From Clostridiales bacterium (GTDB taxonomy: Bacteria > Bacillota > Clostridia > Clostridiales > Oxobacteraceae), in NCBI GenBank assembly GCA_030016385.1, contig JASEJN010000032.1:1-37889 (forward strand): a DNA stretch of 37,889 nucleotides. Reading direction: 5' to 3'. Every line of letters starts with the position of its first letter. The first letter of the stretch is position 1. Positions 1 through 7,114 of the stretch are shown here, one piece after another. Made by a program: the position numbers and the translations under genes. The notes under the pieces are model-generated. The model did no database searches. It was not told the DNA's origin and worked only from the letters and a program-made list of their open reading frames with translations.

Positions 1-66
1 TTACAGACTCTTAAGGCTGTGAGCTTAGCGATTGGAATAATATTCTTCAAATATAGAATATGCACC
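1..66 (-). repeat. Dispersed palindromic repeat, copy A (partial, at window edge)
   Basis: Carries the outer arm shared by all copies of a repeat family seen in this window. On the minus strand it reads GGTGCATATTCTATATTTG followed by AAGAATATTATTCCAATCG and CTAAGCTCA. The inward flank also contains TTACAGACTCT, which matches the inner arm of the full copy at 18681-18875, so the rest of this element should lie just left of the window. It is non-coding. The match is by eye and the exact borders are uncertain. Confidence 0.6.
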
Positions 67-376
67 CGAGATTTCACATCTTATTTCCAGTAAAAATTTT
101 TCTATAACCCGGCTTTAATAAAAAAAATAATTGAAACATTCTTTTGCCCGTCATCTCATACATTGTTTGGGTAGATACAATTTTGCCAGTTGTTATAGTT
201 ATAGTTGAATAATAGCGAATATTATCAAAAATAAATACAATAATATTCGTATTTTTTATTGACTCATATAGTTTATTTTGTTAATATATATGAGGGTTAC
301 GGAAAGTACTATTTGGAAATAATTTTATAATGCTTTATTGATTTCACTTTAATATAACACGAGGAGGCTGGCTTGA
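67..376. other. Intergenic AT-rich region upstream of the FAD oxidoreductase
   Basis: No gene is supported in this stretch. It holds the tail of repeat copy A, a promoter at 259-287 and an AT-rich leader of about 80 nt ending in the GGAGG ribosome binding site at 363-367. No riboswitch fold was recognised. Confidence 0.5.
259..287 (+). promoter_or_regulatory. Sigma-A type promoter for the FAD oxidoreductase
   Basis: TTGACT (259-264), a 17-nt spacer, then TAATAT (282-287). It lies about 90 bp before the start codon of the downstream gene and is the best promoter match in the upstream region. Confidence 0.55.
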
Positions 377-1786
377 ATGAGGCAAAAATACGATGCAATT
401 ATAATAGGTGCAGGGCCGGCGGGTATATTTACTGCACTTGAACTTACAAAAAAGAATAAAGATTTGAATATATTGATAGTTGATAAAGGAAGAACGATTG
501 AAAAGAGGGTATGCCCGGCGAGGACAACGGGTAAATGCGCGAACTGCAAGCCGTGTTCTATAATTAACGGCTGGGCGGGCGCGGGAGCTTTCAGCGACGG
601 CAAGCTTTCCCAGTCTACCGAAGTTGGCGGCAGGATTACCGATTATATTCCCAAGGATGAGGCCCAGGGCCTTATCAATTATGCCGACAGCATATATCTT
701 GAGTTCGGTGCGCCGTCCGAGGTCCACGGATTGAACAACAGGCGCGTGGAAGATATAATGTATGAGGCTTCAAAGTATAACATTCAGCTTATACCTTGCC
801 CGGTAAGGCACCTTGGGACGGAGCTCAGCTATGAAGTTCTGAAGAAGATGTATATATATCTTATAAATGATACTAATATGGAGTTTATGGAGCTTACATC
901 TGCAAAGACGATAATAGTCGAAGATGGGGCTGCAAGGGGCGTAGTCCTTGAAAATGCAAAGGGTGATCATTTTGATGTATATGCCGATTATATCGTGGTA
1001 GCTCCAGGAAGAGGAGGAGCTGAATGGCTTACAGGCGAGGCAAAAAGGCTCGGCATCAAGACTGAGAATAACGCAGTCGATATAGGGGTCAGGGTGGAAG
1101 TCCCGAATTCCATTATGGATCACCTTACAAAGGATTTATATGAAGCAAAGCTTGTGTACTTTTCCGACACGTTCGAAAACAAGGTAAGGTCTTTTTGCAT
1201 GAATCCGTCAGGTTTTGTATCGGAGGAGCATTATGACGGAGAGATAGCTGTTGTTAACGGGCACAGCTATGCAAACGGAGGGCCCAAAAGCGCGAATACC
1301 AATTTTGCGCTGCTTGTGTCCACAAGATTTACAGAGCCTTTTAACCAGCCTATCGAATATGGCAAATATATCGCAAAACTTGGGAATATGCTGACAGGCG
1401 GGGGAATAATGGTTCAGAGGCTTGGGGATCTTTTGCATGGAAGAAGGACCGATTGGGACAGATTGAAAAAATCTACAACTATCCCGACGCTGAAAAGCGC
1501 TGTTCCGGGAGATTTAAGCTTTGTTCTTCCTGAGAGGCATTTGATATCCATCGTCGAAACTTTAAAAGCTTTTGACCATATCGCACCTGGTCTTTATTCA
1601 AAGAATACACTGCTGTATGGACTCGAGGTCAAGTTTTATTCATCAAAGCTTAAAGTTAAAAACAATTTTGAAACGGTAATAAACAACCTCTATGCCATAG
1701 GCGATGGCGCCGGTATTACGAGAGGGCTTATTCAGGCCTCAGTGACTGGTGTGGTTGTTGCAAGGGATATATTGAACAAATTATAA
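377..1786 (+). CDS. FAD-dependent oxidoreductase, COG2509 type
   Basis: A 469-residue flavoprotein. The N-terminal dinucleotide-binding motif GAGPAG lies at residues 12-17, and the C-terminal FAD-contacting segment reads YAIGDGAGITRG, as in FAD oxidoreductases. A conserved patch (INGWAGAGAFSDGKL, about residues 63-77) is typical of the uncharacterised NAD(FAD)-utilizing dehydrogenase family COG2509. Several cysteines lie just before it (VCPARTTGKCANCKPC); a metal or redox role is possible but unproven. The start is ATG with GGAGG nine bases upstream. purA follows after 28 bp, so the two genes are probably co-transcribed. No substrate is known for this family, and none can be inferred from the context. 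Confidence 0.85.
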   Translation: MRQKYDAIIIGAGPAGIFTALELTKKNKDLNILIVDKGRTIEKRVCPARTTGKCANCKPCSIINGWAGAGAFSDGKLSQSTEVGGRITDYIPKDEAQGLINYADSIYLEFGAPSEVHGLNNRRVEDIMYEASKYNIQLIPCPVRHLGTELSYEVLKKMYIYLINDTNMEFMELTSAKTIIVEDGAARGVVLENAKGDHFDVYADYIVVAPGRGGAEWLTGEAKRLGIKTENNAVDIGVRVEVPNSIMDHLTKDLYEAKLVYFSDTFENKVRSFCMNPSGFVSEEHYDGEIAVVNGHSYANGGPKSANTNFALLVSTRFTEPFNQPIEYGKYIAKLGNMLTGGGIMVQRLGDLLHGRRTDWDRLKKSTTIPTLKSAVPGDLSFVLPERHLISIVETLKAFDHIAPGLYSKNTLLYGLEVKFYSSKLKVKNNFETVINNLYAIGDGAGITRGLIQASVTGVVVARDILNKL

Positions 1787-1814
1787 TAAATGATTTAAGG
1801 AAGGGGTGTATTTT

Positions 1815-3089
1815 ATGTCAGGAACAGTAGTCATAGGAGCGCAGTGGGGCGATGAGGGAAAAGGTAAAATAACGGATTATCTCGCGGAAAAAGCGGAAGT
1901 TGTTGTAAGATACCAGGGCGGAAGCAATGCAGGCCATACTGTAGAAGCAGGTGGGGAGGAGTATAAGCTCCATCTTATTCCGTCAGGTGTTTTATATAAA
2001 AATACATTGAATATAATAGGCGACGGTGTAGTATTAGACCCTGAAGCGCTGTTTGAAGAGATAGATTATCTGAATAAAAAAGGTATAACTGTGGATAACC
2101 TTGTAATAAGCGACAGGGCGCATGTAGTAATGCCGTATCATAAGGTCCTCGATGTACTTTCTGAAAAAAAGAGGGGCAAGGGCGATATAGGAACAACAGG
2201 GAAGGGCATAGGACCGTGCTATACCGACAAGTCTGAAAGATGCGGAATCAGGGTGTGCGATCTTTTAAAAAAGGATGTATTTATTCAGAAAGCGGGGAAT
2301 AATATAGACAGCAAGAATGAAATCATTGAGAAGATATACGGTGCAGAGGCTCTGAACAAACAGGATATAATCGATAGGTATCTTGAATATGCCGGCAGGA
2401 TGCGCCCCTTTGTAAAGGATACGACTTATGTATTGTATAATGAAGAAAAAAAAGGCAAGGATATATTGTTTGAAGGAGCTCAGGGTACTCTCCTTGATAT
2501 AGATTATGGCACATATCCGTATGTTACAAGTTCCCACCCCATATCCGGCGGCGTATGCGTCGGCGCGGGGGTCGGGCCGAAGTCGTTGGATAAGGTTGTC
2601 GGGGTATGCAAAGCATATACGACAAGGGTCGGTAAGGGCCCGTTCCCTACGGAGCTTTTAGATAAAACAGGCGATTCAATAAGGGAGAAAGGAAATGAAT
2701 ATGGTACGACGACAGGCAGGCCGAGAAGGTGTGGATGGCTTGATCTTGTTATAGTTAAATTCGCTGTAAGGCTCTCTGGAATAACGGATATAGCAGTTAC
2801 CAAGCTTGATACCCTTGCAGGAATTGATAAGCTTATGATATGTACGGGATATGAGCTTGACGGTAAAATAATCGACTATTTCCCTGCAAGCCTTGAAGAC
2901 CTTGCAAAATGCAGGCCTGTATATGAAGAATTCGATGGATGGGACGATACGGTAAGGGATGCGAAAAAATTCGGGGACCTTCCTGATAATGCAAGGAGAT
3001 ATTTGGATAAAATACAGGAGGTTACTGAATCGAAGGTATCGATAGTTTCCGTAGGACCTGACAGGGATAAAACCATAGTAAGGGAATAA
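1815..3089 (+). CDS. purA: Adenylosuccinate synthetase
   Basis: Converts IMP, aspartate and GTP to adenylosuccinate, the first committed step of AMP synthesis, in the cytoplasm. The protein is 424 residues, normal for the family. It opens with the GTP-binding loop [11 protein letters not shown] (residues 8-18), which includes the catalytic Asp13, followed by GGSNAGHT with catalytic His41; both are at the positions known for the family. The C-terminal region carries the TGRPRR IMP/aspartate loop. An upstream in-frame GTG at 1806 is less likely than this ATG, which has AAGGAAGGGGTG six bases before it. It follows the COG2509 gene closely. A long palindrome, rather than a simple terminator, follows the stop. 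Confidence 0.97.
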   Translation: MSGTVVIGAQWGDEGKGKITDYLAEKAEVVVRYQGGSNAGHTVEAGGEEYKLHLIPSGVLYKNTLNIIGDGVVLDPEALFEEIDYLNKKGITVDNLVISDRAHVVMPYHKVLDVLSEKKRGKGDIGTTGKGIGPCYTDKSERCGIRVCDLLKKDVFIQKAGNNIDSKNEIIEKIYGAEALNKQDIIDRYLEYAGRMRPFVKDTTYVLYNEEKKGKDILFEGAQGTLLDIDYGTYPYVTSSHPISGGVCVGAGVGPKSLDKVVGVCKAYTTRVGKGPFPTELLDKTGDSIREKGNEYGTTTGRPRRCGWLDLVIVKFAVRLSGITDIAVTKLDTLAGIDKLMICTGYELDGKIIDYFPASLEDLAKCRPVYEEFDGWDDTVRDAKKFGDLPDNARRYLDKIQEVTESKVSIVSVGPDRDKTIVRE

Positions 3090-3104
3090 TACAAATTAGT
3101 ATAG

Positions 3105-3375
3105 AAAAATTCATTTCGATTCGCAATATGAAATCGAAATAAATAGGATTATATTATTTTGAGCAACGAAATTCGCATTATGAGAGTTTTGATAAGTTCT
3201 TGGCTTTGCCGCCATAGAGAATCCTTAGAGCTTTTGATTGTCTGAGTGAAACGAGTTTCAAAAGCTCTTGGATTATCAAGGCGGCTGGCCTTAGAACTTA
3301 CAAAACTTGAATCTGGCGAATGAGTGTTCAAAATAACATAAGTTCAAATTACGAATTGAAGGAAAAATTCATTAA
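3105..3375. repeat. Long imperfect palindrome, about 270 nt
   Basis: Almost all of the purA-tRNA intergenic region folds back on itself. The best-paired core is AGTTCTTGGCTTTGCCGCC (about 3195-3213) against GGCGGCTGGCCTTAGAACT (about 3281-3299). Inside it, AGAGCTTTT pairs perfectly with AAAAGCTCT around a loop containing GTCTGAGTGAAACGAG. Pairing continues outward with interruptions (ATTATTTTGAGCA against TGTTCAAAATAAC). There is no T-tract and no credible ORF. It could be a MITE-like element or a structured RNA. It is distinct in sequence from the other repeat family in this window. Confidence 0.6.
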
Positions 3376-3379
3376 GTCA

Positions 3380-3408
3380 TTGACAGAAAGCTAATTATCT
3401 TGTATCAT
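3380..3408 (+). promoter_or_regulatory. Promoter of the tRNA operon
   Basis: A perfect TTGACA (3380-3385), a 17-nt spacer and TATCAT (3403-3408) lie 35 bp before tRNA-Glu. This is close to consensus, as expected for a stable-RNA promoter. Confidence 0.75.
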
Positions 3409-3411
3409 ATT

Positions 3412-3442
3412 AAAGTGTCGGGTCAATTGATGCCGACACTTT
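3412..3442 (+). other. Leader hairpin immediately 5' of tRNA-Glu
   Basis: AAAGTGTCGG (3412-3421) pairs perfectly with CCGACACTTT (3433-3442) around an 11-nt loop. The stem begins a few bases after the promoter and ends one base before the tRNA. It may define the 5' leader for tRNA processing. The T-run after it is too short for a convincing terminator. Confidence 0.5.
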
Positions 3443-3443
3443 T

Positions 3444-3518
3444 GGCCCCTTGGTCAAGTGGTTAAGACATCGCCCTTTCACGGCGGTATCATGGGTTCGA
3501 ATCCCGTAGGGGTCACCA
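3444..3518 (+). tRNA. tRNA-Glu (anticodon TTC)
   Basis: 75 nt with encoded CCA. The acceptor arm GGCCCCT pairs with AGGGGTC including one G-U pair. The anticodon loop is CTTTCAC (anticodon TTC) and the T arm contains GGTTCGAATCC. First gene of a Glu-Val-Asp operon. Confidence 0.95.
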
Positions 3519-3523
3519 TAAAT

Positions 3524-3599
3524 GGGAGCATAGCTCAGCTGGGAGAGCACCTGCCTTACAAGCAGGGGGTCACAGGTTCGAGCCCTGTTGTTCCCACCA
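3524..3599 (+). tRNA. tRNA-Val (anticodon TAC)
   Basis: 76 nt with encoded CCA. The anticodon loop is CTTACAA (anticodon TAC), the D arm has AGCTCAGCTGGGAGAGC, and the T arm has GGTTCGAGCCC. Five bases separate it from tRNA-Glu. Confidence 0.95.
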
Positions 3600-3604
3600 T
3601 ATGC

Positions 3605-3681
3605 GGCCAAGTAGCTCAGCTGGTTAGAGTGTCGGCCTGTCACGCCGAAGGTCGAGGGTTCGATCCCCTTCTTGGTCGCCA
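3605..3681 (+). tRNA. tRNA-Asp (anticodon GTC)
   Basis: 77 nt with encoded CCA. The acceptor GGCCAAG pairs with CTTGGTC, the anticodon loop is CTGTCAC (anticodon GTC), and the T arm has GGTTCGATCCC. Last gene of the operon, followed at once by a strong terminator. Confidence 0.95.
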
Positions 3682-3686
3682 TATTA

Positions 3687-3729
3687 TCTGCATAATAAAA
3701 AGAGCCTCAGGCTCTTTTTATTATGCAGA
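3687..3729. terminator. Terminator of the tRNA operon
   Basis: A perfect 20-bp stem, TCTGCATAATAAAAAGAGCC (3687-3706), pairs with its complement at 3710-3729 around a TCA loop. The right arm includes the TTTTT run. The symmetric A and T tracts mean it should work in both directions. Confidence 0.85.
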
Positions 3730-3816
3730 ATTTTGACTTTGCTAATCCTGAACCTTTGTTAACAGATTCTAAAGACTTTCCGACAATTGTTCTTTCCATA
3801 ATATTCTTCGAATAAT
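3725..3816 (+). repeat. Dispersed palindromic repeat, copy B (right half)
   Basis: Starts at the edge of the tRNA terminator. It matches the right half of the full copy at 18681-18875: AATCCTGAAC, TGTTAACAGA, TCTAAAGACTTT and then TTCCATAATATTCTTCGAA. The left half is absent. It lies in the otherwise empty region between the tRNA operon and the thymidylate-synthase-family gene. Confidence 0.6.
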
Positions 3817-3904
3817 CTTTAGCCCATCGCTGATACATTATTGATAATTATAATGAAATGCTATATGCTAAATTTATAATGATATTTATTGGGGGAATTT
3901 ACTG

Positions 3905-4642
3905 ATGAGGGAATTATTTGTAGAAGGAAAGACATTGCCTGAGGTTTACCATAAAGCGCTCCGTGCATTATATTATAATGGAGAGATTACGGATTGTCCG
4001 GATTATAATACCACTCAGAAGGAGTGCTCGATGACCATGTCGGTTCTGGAGCCTCTGGCAGAGCCTATGATAAGCAGGCTTTTCATAGGAGGTTTTGAGG
4101 AGCTTGAGCAGTACAGGCAGGAAGTTTTAGACGGTATATTGAACTTCAGGATAGGGAAGGGATGGGATTATACATATAATTCGAGGATATCCGGCCAACT
4201 GGATTTTATATACAGGGAGCTTAAGAGAAATCCTTATACGAGAAGGGCGGTAATCGATGTAAGGGATTGGAAAAAGGATTCGGTTTCCGACAGCCCTGCA
4301 TGCCTGCAGCATATGCAGTTTTTTATAAGGGAAGGGAAACTCCATATGAAGGTGCTCATGAGAAGCAATGATGCGGCAGAAGCCACATACATGAATGCGT
4401 TTGCATTCATAATGCTGCAAAAACAGGTCGCCGACAATACAGGATGCAAAATGGGAAGCTATACTCACAGGGCAAATTCATTTCACTGCTATGAAAAGGA
4501 TTTTGATCTCCTTGAAGGATATGTAAAAAGGATTGAAAGTGGCTCGGATACGACTTATAACTATAAAGGATTTTTTGAAAATTTGATGATAGAATCAAGA
4601 CCCAGCATAAAAGCGAAGGTTGAAGAGCTCAGGACGCATTAA
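3905..4642 (+). CDS. Thymidylate synthase family protein (ThyA-like, divergent)
   Basis: The expected reaction is methylation of dUMP to dTMP with methylene-tetrahydrofolate. Landmarks of the ThyA fold occur in order: NPYTRR (residues 109-114, phosphate-binding arginines), PACLQHMQF with the candidate nucleophile Cys133, RSND (153-156), an Asn in YMNAFAF, and HRANSFHCY near the C-terminus, where ThyA has HxY. At 245 residues it is shorter than typical ThyA (about 264), and the usual PPCH and FNIA motifs are altered to PACL and MNAF. The substrate could therefore differ, for example another pyrimidine nucleotide. The start is ATG after GGGGGA. It stands alone and ends in a terminator shared with the opposing gene. 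Confidence 0.8.
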   Translation: MRELFVEGKTLPEVYHKALRALYYNGEITDCPDYNTTQKECSMTMSVLEPLAEPMISRLFIGGFEELEQYRQEVLDGILNFRIGKGWDYTYNSRISGQLDFIYRELKRNPYTRRAVIDVRDWKKDSVSDSPACLQHMQFFIREGKLHMKVLMRSNDAAEATYMNAFAFIMLQKQVADNTGCKMGSYTHRANSFHCYEKDFDLLEGYVKRIESGSDTTYNYKGFFENLMIESRPSIKAKVEELRTH

Positions 4643-4644
4643 TG

Positions 4645-4693
4645 AATATAAAACAATCCCGGCGGATATAATTTGCCGGGATTGTTTTATATT
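4645..4693. terminator. Shared bidirectional terminator between convergent genes
   Basis: The 19-nt arm AATATAAAACAATCCCGGC (4645-4663) pairs perfectly with 4675-4693. The A-rich foot on one side and the T-rich foot on the other suit termination in both directions. The last codons and stop codon of the minus-strand loader gene (ending at 4687) lie inside the right arm. Confidence 0.85.
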
Positions 4694-5691
4694 TTAACAT
4701 TTTTTCTTTTCTGCTCTCCTATTTTGTATCTTATATCCTCACCATAAAATTTACAGACGGTGAAATTTCCAATTATCCTGGAGGTTATCCTCTCGGAATA
4801 TGTTTTAAATAAATTATCCAGTGACAGATTAGTCGATACTATCATTTTTTTATTGGATATCAGCCTTTTGTTTATTATATTGAAAAGTTCGGTCTGCGAA
4901 AAATTGGCTATATATTCGGTGCCGAGATCATCTATTATAAGGAGATCACAGTCAAATATATCGTCAGCCCTTTCCTTCGCCAGCCTGTTTTCATTATCGA
5001 ACGTGGCATCTTTTAAAATATCCACAAGGCTTGATGCAGTTTGATATATGACGAGTTTCCCCTTATCCAGCAAATCCTTTGCAATACAGTTTGATAAAAA
5101 TGTTTTTCCGAGTCCCGATTTACCATAGAAAAACAAATTCTGGTTGCTTTTATCAAAAGAACTTACAAAATCTATACACGTTTTGAATATCCCCTCGATA
5201 TTTTTCCTCGGAGACAGGGACTCGTCCTCAAATTTGTGGGGAGAATAGTAATCAAATACGAACATATCGAAGTTTTCCTTCTTCAGTATGTTTTTCAGGT
5301 TGGACTGGTCGTAATATTTATCTATTATCTTCTGCTTAAAGCAATGGCATTTTTCCGTTCCTATATATCCGGTATCATTACAGTCGGAGCATTTGTATTT
5401 TGGAGAATCATAATCGATTGTAAGACCGGCACGGGATAATATTTCCGCCTTTTCCATCTTTAAATCGATGGAATGCTGTCTTTTATCTTTTATATATTTT
5501 TTTATATCCATATTGCCCGCGAATATAGCCTTGGCGATGTCTATGCCGATAAGACCGAGTTCAGAGTCGATCTGCTTTACTCTCGGGAAGCTTTTATATA
5601 CCTCAAGCCGCCTTTCCCTCGCGGCGTCCTCGGCTTCAGTCCTATCCTTTTCATATTGAAGCATTATGTCGTTTATGTATCTATTGCCCAT
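4687..5691 (-). CDS. DnaC/DnaI-like helicase loader ATPase
   Basis: AAA+ protein expected to load the replicative helicase together with DnaD during primosome assembly. With the chosen start it is 334 residues. A zinc-binding cluster CxxC...CxC lies at Cys101, Cys104, Cys115 and Cys117. Walker A is GKSGLGKT (190-197), Walker B is LLIIDD (250-255), and a sensor-1 STN follows. The N-terminal 95 residues are charged and helical, as in DnaI. A start two codons earlier at 5697 leaves only two bases after GAGGTAG, so the ATG at 5691 is preferred. It overlaps the end of dnaD by 11 bp, which indicates translational coupling. The stop is buried in the shared terminator. Confidence 0.88.
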   Translation of the reverse strand: MGNRYINDIMLQYEKDRTEAEDAARERRLEVYKSFPRVKQIDSELGLIGIDIAKAIFAGNMDIKKYIKDKRQHSIDLKMEKAEILSRAGLTIDYDSPKYKCSDCNDTGYIGTEKCHCFKQKIIDKYYDQSNLKNILKKENFDMFVFDYYSPHKFEDESLSPRKNIEGIFKTCIDFVSSFDKSNQNLFFYGKSGLGKTFLSNCIAKDLLDKGKLVIYQTASSLVDILKDATFDNENRLAKERADDIFDCDLLIIDDLGTEYIANFSQTELFNIINKRLISNKKMIVSTNLSLDNLFKTYSERITSRIIGNFTVCKFYGEDIRYKIGEQKRKNVKI

Positions 5692-6688
5692 TGCCATCTA
5701 CCTCATCTCTTCCGAGAAGTTTCTTTTCGAGTTCTTTTATGTCGTATGAGCGCTGGTCATAACTATTGAAAGTCGTAACAGGTGCTTTGAATTTTATGCC
5801 CTTGCCTTTTTTGTTTGTCTGTTTGGATTCTATATCCTTTAAAGTTTTATATCCATTTTTATGCCAGTTTGAAAGTATGCCGTCTATATAGCTGAAATTG
5901 GGTTCATTTATTCGAAGCGAGCATATCTTGCATGCTTCAAGCACCATCTCAAGGCTAAAACTCCAGTCGTCAAACCATTTATTCAGGAATTCCTCCTGAG
6001 GTTTCATAAGATCGTTTTCCTTAAGTCCTAAAAAATCCAGTACGAGCCTGTAATTATTATATTTTTCTTCATGCATGGATATATATCTCTGGGCATCATC
6101 CGCTGTCTTGATTTTTGCTTCGTTCCAGCTTATTGCTACTTTTTCTATGTACCGAAAGTCTGTCTTTTTTCTGGCCTTACAGTATTCTATAAGGAGAATA
6201 ACCACCTCGGGAGAAAAGCCGAAATCGTCTATCCAGCTAAGGTAAGTCATTACTTCTTTTGGAGAAAGCAAACGACCCAAAAGCTCATCTATAGTATCAT
6301 GCATGGATTTTATCTTTGGATTCTCCATTCTAAGTCCTATCATCTCAGGGGAAAGTTTGCCGCCGGAGCTATATATTTTGCTTCCGTAATATATAGAAAG
6401 TATATCCATAAAATTGATTTCTATATCGTTATCGTTCTTTTTGATTTTTAAAAGGCCTTTTGATTCCCAATATTCCAAGGCTTTAATTATGTCGCTTTCG
6501 AGCAAGCCGAGTTTTTTTGAAAGTTTTTCGCCTATTATATTTTCACCTGCCAGGGATTGATATAATCCCGCAAGGTATACTTTTACGAAATTGCCGTCTG
6601 CCTGAGGCATGTATTCATTTATAAAAATATCAGGAACAGGTGTGAAACCCATGTTTTTTACATTTGCCTTAAACGTATATGTTCCCAT
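5681..6688 (-). CDS. DnaD-domain replication initiation protein
   Basis: A 335-residue protein with the layout of Firmicute DnaD/DnaB primosome proteins. The N-terminal winged-helix-like region (about 1-110) contains an early FTPVPD segment. A DnaD-type domain follows (about 120-290), with YLSWIDDFGFSPEVVILLIEYC and a second related repeat, FLNKWFDDWSFSLEMVLEAC. It is immediately upstream of the helicase loader and overlaps it, which supports a shared role in loading helicase at origins or restarted forks. The start ATG at 6688 has GAGGTT eight bases upstream. The leader contains a hairpin at 6725-6763. Confidence 0.85.
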   Translation of the reverse strand: MGTYTFKANVKNMGFTPVPDIFINEYMPQADGNFVKVYLAGLYQSLAGENIIGEKLSKKLGLLESDIIKALEYWESKGLLKIKKNDNDIEINFMDILSIYYGSKIYSSGGKLSPEMIGLRMENPKIKSMHDTIDELLGRLLSPKEVMTYLSWIDDFGFSPEVVILLIEYCKARKKTDFRYIEKVAISWNEAKIKTADDAQRYISMHEEKYNNYRLVLDFLGLKENDLMKPQEEFLNKWFDDWSFSLEMVLEACKICSLRINEPNFSYIDGILSNWHKNGYKTLKDIESKQTNKKGKGIKFKAPVTTFNSYDQRSYDIKELEKKLLGRDEVDGNGQ

Positions 6689-6724
6689 ATCATCATAACC
6701 TCTTCATTTTTATAGTATTTTTCC

Positions 6725-6763
6725 GCCTGAATCCTGCCTTTTTTAAACGGCTGGAATTCAGGC
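6725..6763 (-). promoter_or_regulatory. Leader hairpin upstream of dnaD
   Basis: GCCTGAAT (6725-6732) pairs with ATTCAGGC (6756-6763), extended by CC/GG and GCC/GGC pairs around a T/A-rich loop. In the dnaD transcript it would lie about 40 nt before the start codon. Its role is unknown; it could be an attenuator or a stabilising structure. Confidence 0.35.
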
Positions 6764-6889
6764 AAAACCCAGGAGGTGTATATTTTTAAACGCACCCAAA
6801 AACATGCCGTATTTTTTATACAATGGATTTTGCATATACTATTATATCAGAACAATATCATACTAACAATAAATATGGATACATCGAAA

Positions 6890-6924
6890 TTATTTGAAGA
6901 ATATTATTCCAGTCGCTAATTCCG
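6890..6924 (+). repeat. Dispersed palindromic repeat, copy C (fragment)
   Basis: The segment TATTTGAAGAATATTATTCC followed by AGTCGCTAA matches the outer arm of copies A, E and F with one or two changes. Only the outer arm is recognisable. Confidence 0.55.
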
Positions 6925-7028
6925 AGGTTTTTTAAAGCCGTGGCGGTTGCGCTCAAAATAAAATAATTATGTTTATACTTGATTTCATATTATTAAAATA
7001 ACGCCAAACCAACAAGATTTAATGTTAC

Positions 7029-7040
7029 CTTGTATACAAG
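7029..7040. promoter_or_regulatory. GntR-type operator overlapping the -35 box
   Basis: Perfect 12-bp palindrome CTTGTATACAAG. This is the core of the operator bound by the Bacillus subtilis gluconate repressor GntR. It covers the -35 hexamer of the dehydratase promoter, so binding would block transcription. No GntR gene is in the window. Confidence 0.6.
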
Positions 7041-7058
7041 AATAATCCTTGTTATAAT
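7030..7058 (+). promoter_or_regulatory. Promoter of the galactonate dehydratase gene
   Basis: TTGTAT (7030-7035), a 17-nt spacer and a perfect TATAAT (7053-7058), 56 bp before the start codon. Confidence 0.65.
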
Positions 7059-7114
7059 CGATGCAACAGGTATAATACATGTTGTAAAAATACATAATTG
7101 AGAGGTGTCCGTTA

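Larger units (their letters stand above)
6689..7029. other. Intergenic region between dnaD and the galactonate dehydratase gene
   Basis: No gene is supported. It contains the dnaD leader hairpin (6725-6763), repeat copy C (6890-6924) and AT-rich sequence leading into the dehydratase promoter at 7030. An AGGAGGTG at about 6771 on the plus strand is not followed by a usable start codon. Confidence 0.5.

Noticed and set aside
1..376. Riboswitch or purine-sensing leader upstream of the first gene and purA
   Set aside because: No recognisable aptamer core or terminator/antiterminator pair was found; only a promoter and a repeat are supported.
3149..3331. 60-codon minus-strand frame inside the long palindrome
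   Set aside because: It follows the self-complementary sequence and has no ribosome binding site; the structure is the better explanation.
3458..3736. Open frames on both strands across the tRNA operon
   Set aside because: They translate the three tRNA genes and their terminator; no ribosome binding site or protein-like composition.
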